Below are positions 6,113-6,221 of a stretch of DNA of 6,221 nucleotides, one piece after another. The notes beneath the pieces were generated by a model that saw only the letters and a program-made list of their open reading frames with translations, was not told the DNA's origin and searched no databases. The stretch comes from Pseudomonadota bacterium. GTDB lineage: Bacteria; Myxococcota_A; Polyangia; Polyangiales; Polyangiaceae. Each line of letters begins with the position of its first letter. The stretch's first letter is position 1. Location: assembly GCA_023411445.1 (NCBI GenBank), contig JAEYOT010000478.1, positions 1 through 6,221 on the forward strand, read 5' to 3'. Both the position numbers and the translations under genes were made by a program.

Positions 6113-6137
6113 ATAAAGGCGCTCGCGCGACGAGCGC
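6112..6137 (-). terminator. Candidate intrinsic terminator upstream of ilvC
   Basis: On the minus strand GCGCTCG (6137-6131) and CGAGCGC (6125-6119) form a perfect 7-bp stem with a 5-nt loop, followed by CTTTATT. The T-run is short and interrupted, so strength is uncertain. It would end transcription of a minus-strand gene before the ilvC promoter, and lies 3 nt after the stop codon of the possible partial gene at 6141. On the plus strand it lacks a T-run. Confidence 0.45.
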
Positions 6138-6140
6138 GTG

Positions 6141-6221
6141 CTATCCGGCCGTCATGACGCTTTGCCGTGGCTTCGCTGGGTCCAGTCTCGCCTTCGCCTT
6201 CGCCTTCGCCCTCGCTTGCGC
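6141..6221 (-). CDS. Possible C-terminal end of an upstream gene (partial)
   Basis: A minus-strand frame is open from the window edge for 26 codons to TAG at 6141-6143. It would encode an Ala/Lys/Arg tail (repeated Ala-Lys at about codons 5-10) ending Met-Thr-Ala-Gly. Third positions are GC-rich and the hairpin-plus-T-run follows 3 nt after the stop, which favours this frame. It is too short to identify. The other minus frames and one plus frame are also open through most of the repeat, so this call is tentative. Confidence 0.28.
   Translation of the reverse strand, partial: AQARAKAKAKARLDPAKPRQSVMTAG
6188..6217. repeat. Hexamer microsatellite (TCGCCT)n
   Basis: Three exact copies of TCGCCT (6188-6205) are followed by two imperfect copies, TCGCCC and TCGCTT. 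A 6-bp unit keeps reading frame when the copy number changes, so it would be tolerated in a coding region. It encodes Ala-Lys repeats on the minus strand or Ala-Phe repeats on the plus strand, depending on the frame used. Confidence 0.8.

Noticed and set aside
5991..6113. 41-residue N-terminal extension of IlvC, which looks faintly like a targeting signal
   Set aside because: It would translate through the candidate -10, the leader hairpin and the Shine-Dalgarno. IlvC is cytoplasmic in bacteria and the start at 5990 matches homologues.
6154..6221. Plus-strand ATG with a hydrophobic Ala-Phe repeat that resembles a signal peptide
   Set aside because: There is no Shine-Dalgarno, the lipobox-like end has Leu at the wrong position, and the hydrophobicity comes entirely from the hexamer repeat. 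It is kept only as an alternative in the findings.

Overview
The window is high-GC bacterial DNA, densely coded with strong G/C bias at third codon positions. The gene types suggest a myxobacterium (Polyangia or another former Deltaproteobacterium). The main clues are a sigma factor of the myxobacterial ECF-like type with a long C-terminal tail, next to a transmembrane Ser/Thr protein kinase. That assignment is inferred from gene content, not from a marker gene.

Layout from left to right. Positions 19-696 (+) hold a LuxR-type regulator whose C-terminal helix-turn-helix is preceded by a degenerate second copy exactly 100 residues upstream. It meets, tail to tail with a 2-nt gap, a minus-strand pair. 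The promoter-proximal gene of that pair is an ECF-like sigma factor (2165-2998). The second gene (699-2144) is a Ser/Thr kinase that starts with a zinc-binding anti-sigma-like domain and continues through a kinase domain, one membrane helix and a Pro/Ala-rich tail. Next, still on the minus strand, is a two-gene unit: ilvC (4506-5990, class II ketol-acid reductoisomerase, branched-chain amino acid synthesis) followed 8 nt later by a ModF-like twin-ABC ATPase (3136-4497). The right-hand 231 nt (5991-6221) hold the ilvC leader, a candidate promoter with a dyad resembling a LysR-type operator, a GC-rich hairpin with a T-rich tail that could terminate an upstream minus-strand gene, the possible last 26 codons of that gene, and a hexamer microsatellite.

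How the genes may work together. The sigma factor and the kinase look like a self-contained signalling module: the kinase carries its own HxxxCxxC anti-sigma-type zinc motif and follows the sigma gene by 20 nt with its own Shine-Dalgarno. The working hypothesis is a membrane kinase that binds and/or phosphorylates its partner sigma factor. IlvC and ModF have no obvious biochemical link, and no molybdate permease or molybdenum cofactor genes are in view. Their coupling suggests shared expression rather than a shared pathway. The LuxR-type gene is convergent and its partner is not in the window.

The most interesting items are the zinc-finger/kinase fusion beside its sigma factor, the tandem LuxR helix-turn-helix protein, and the ilvC upstream region. 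No CRISPR, insertion sequence, rRNA or tRNA was seen.
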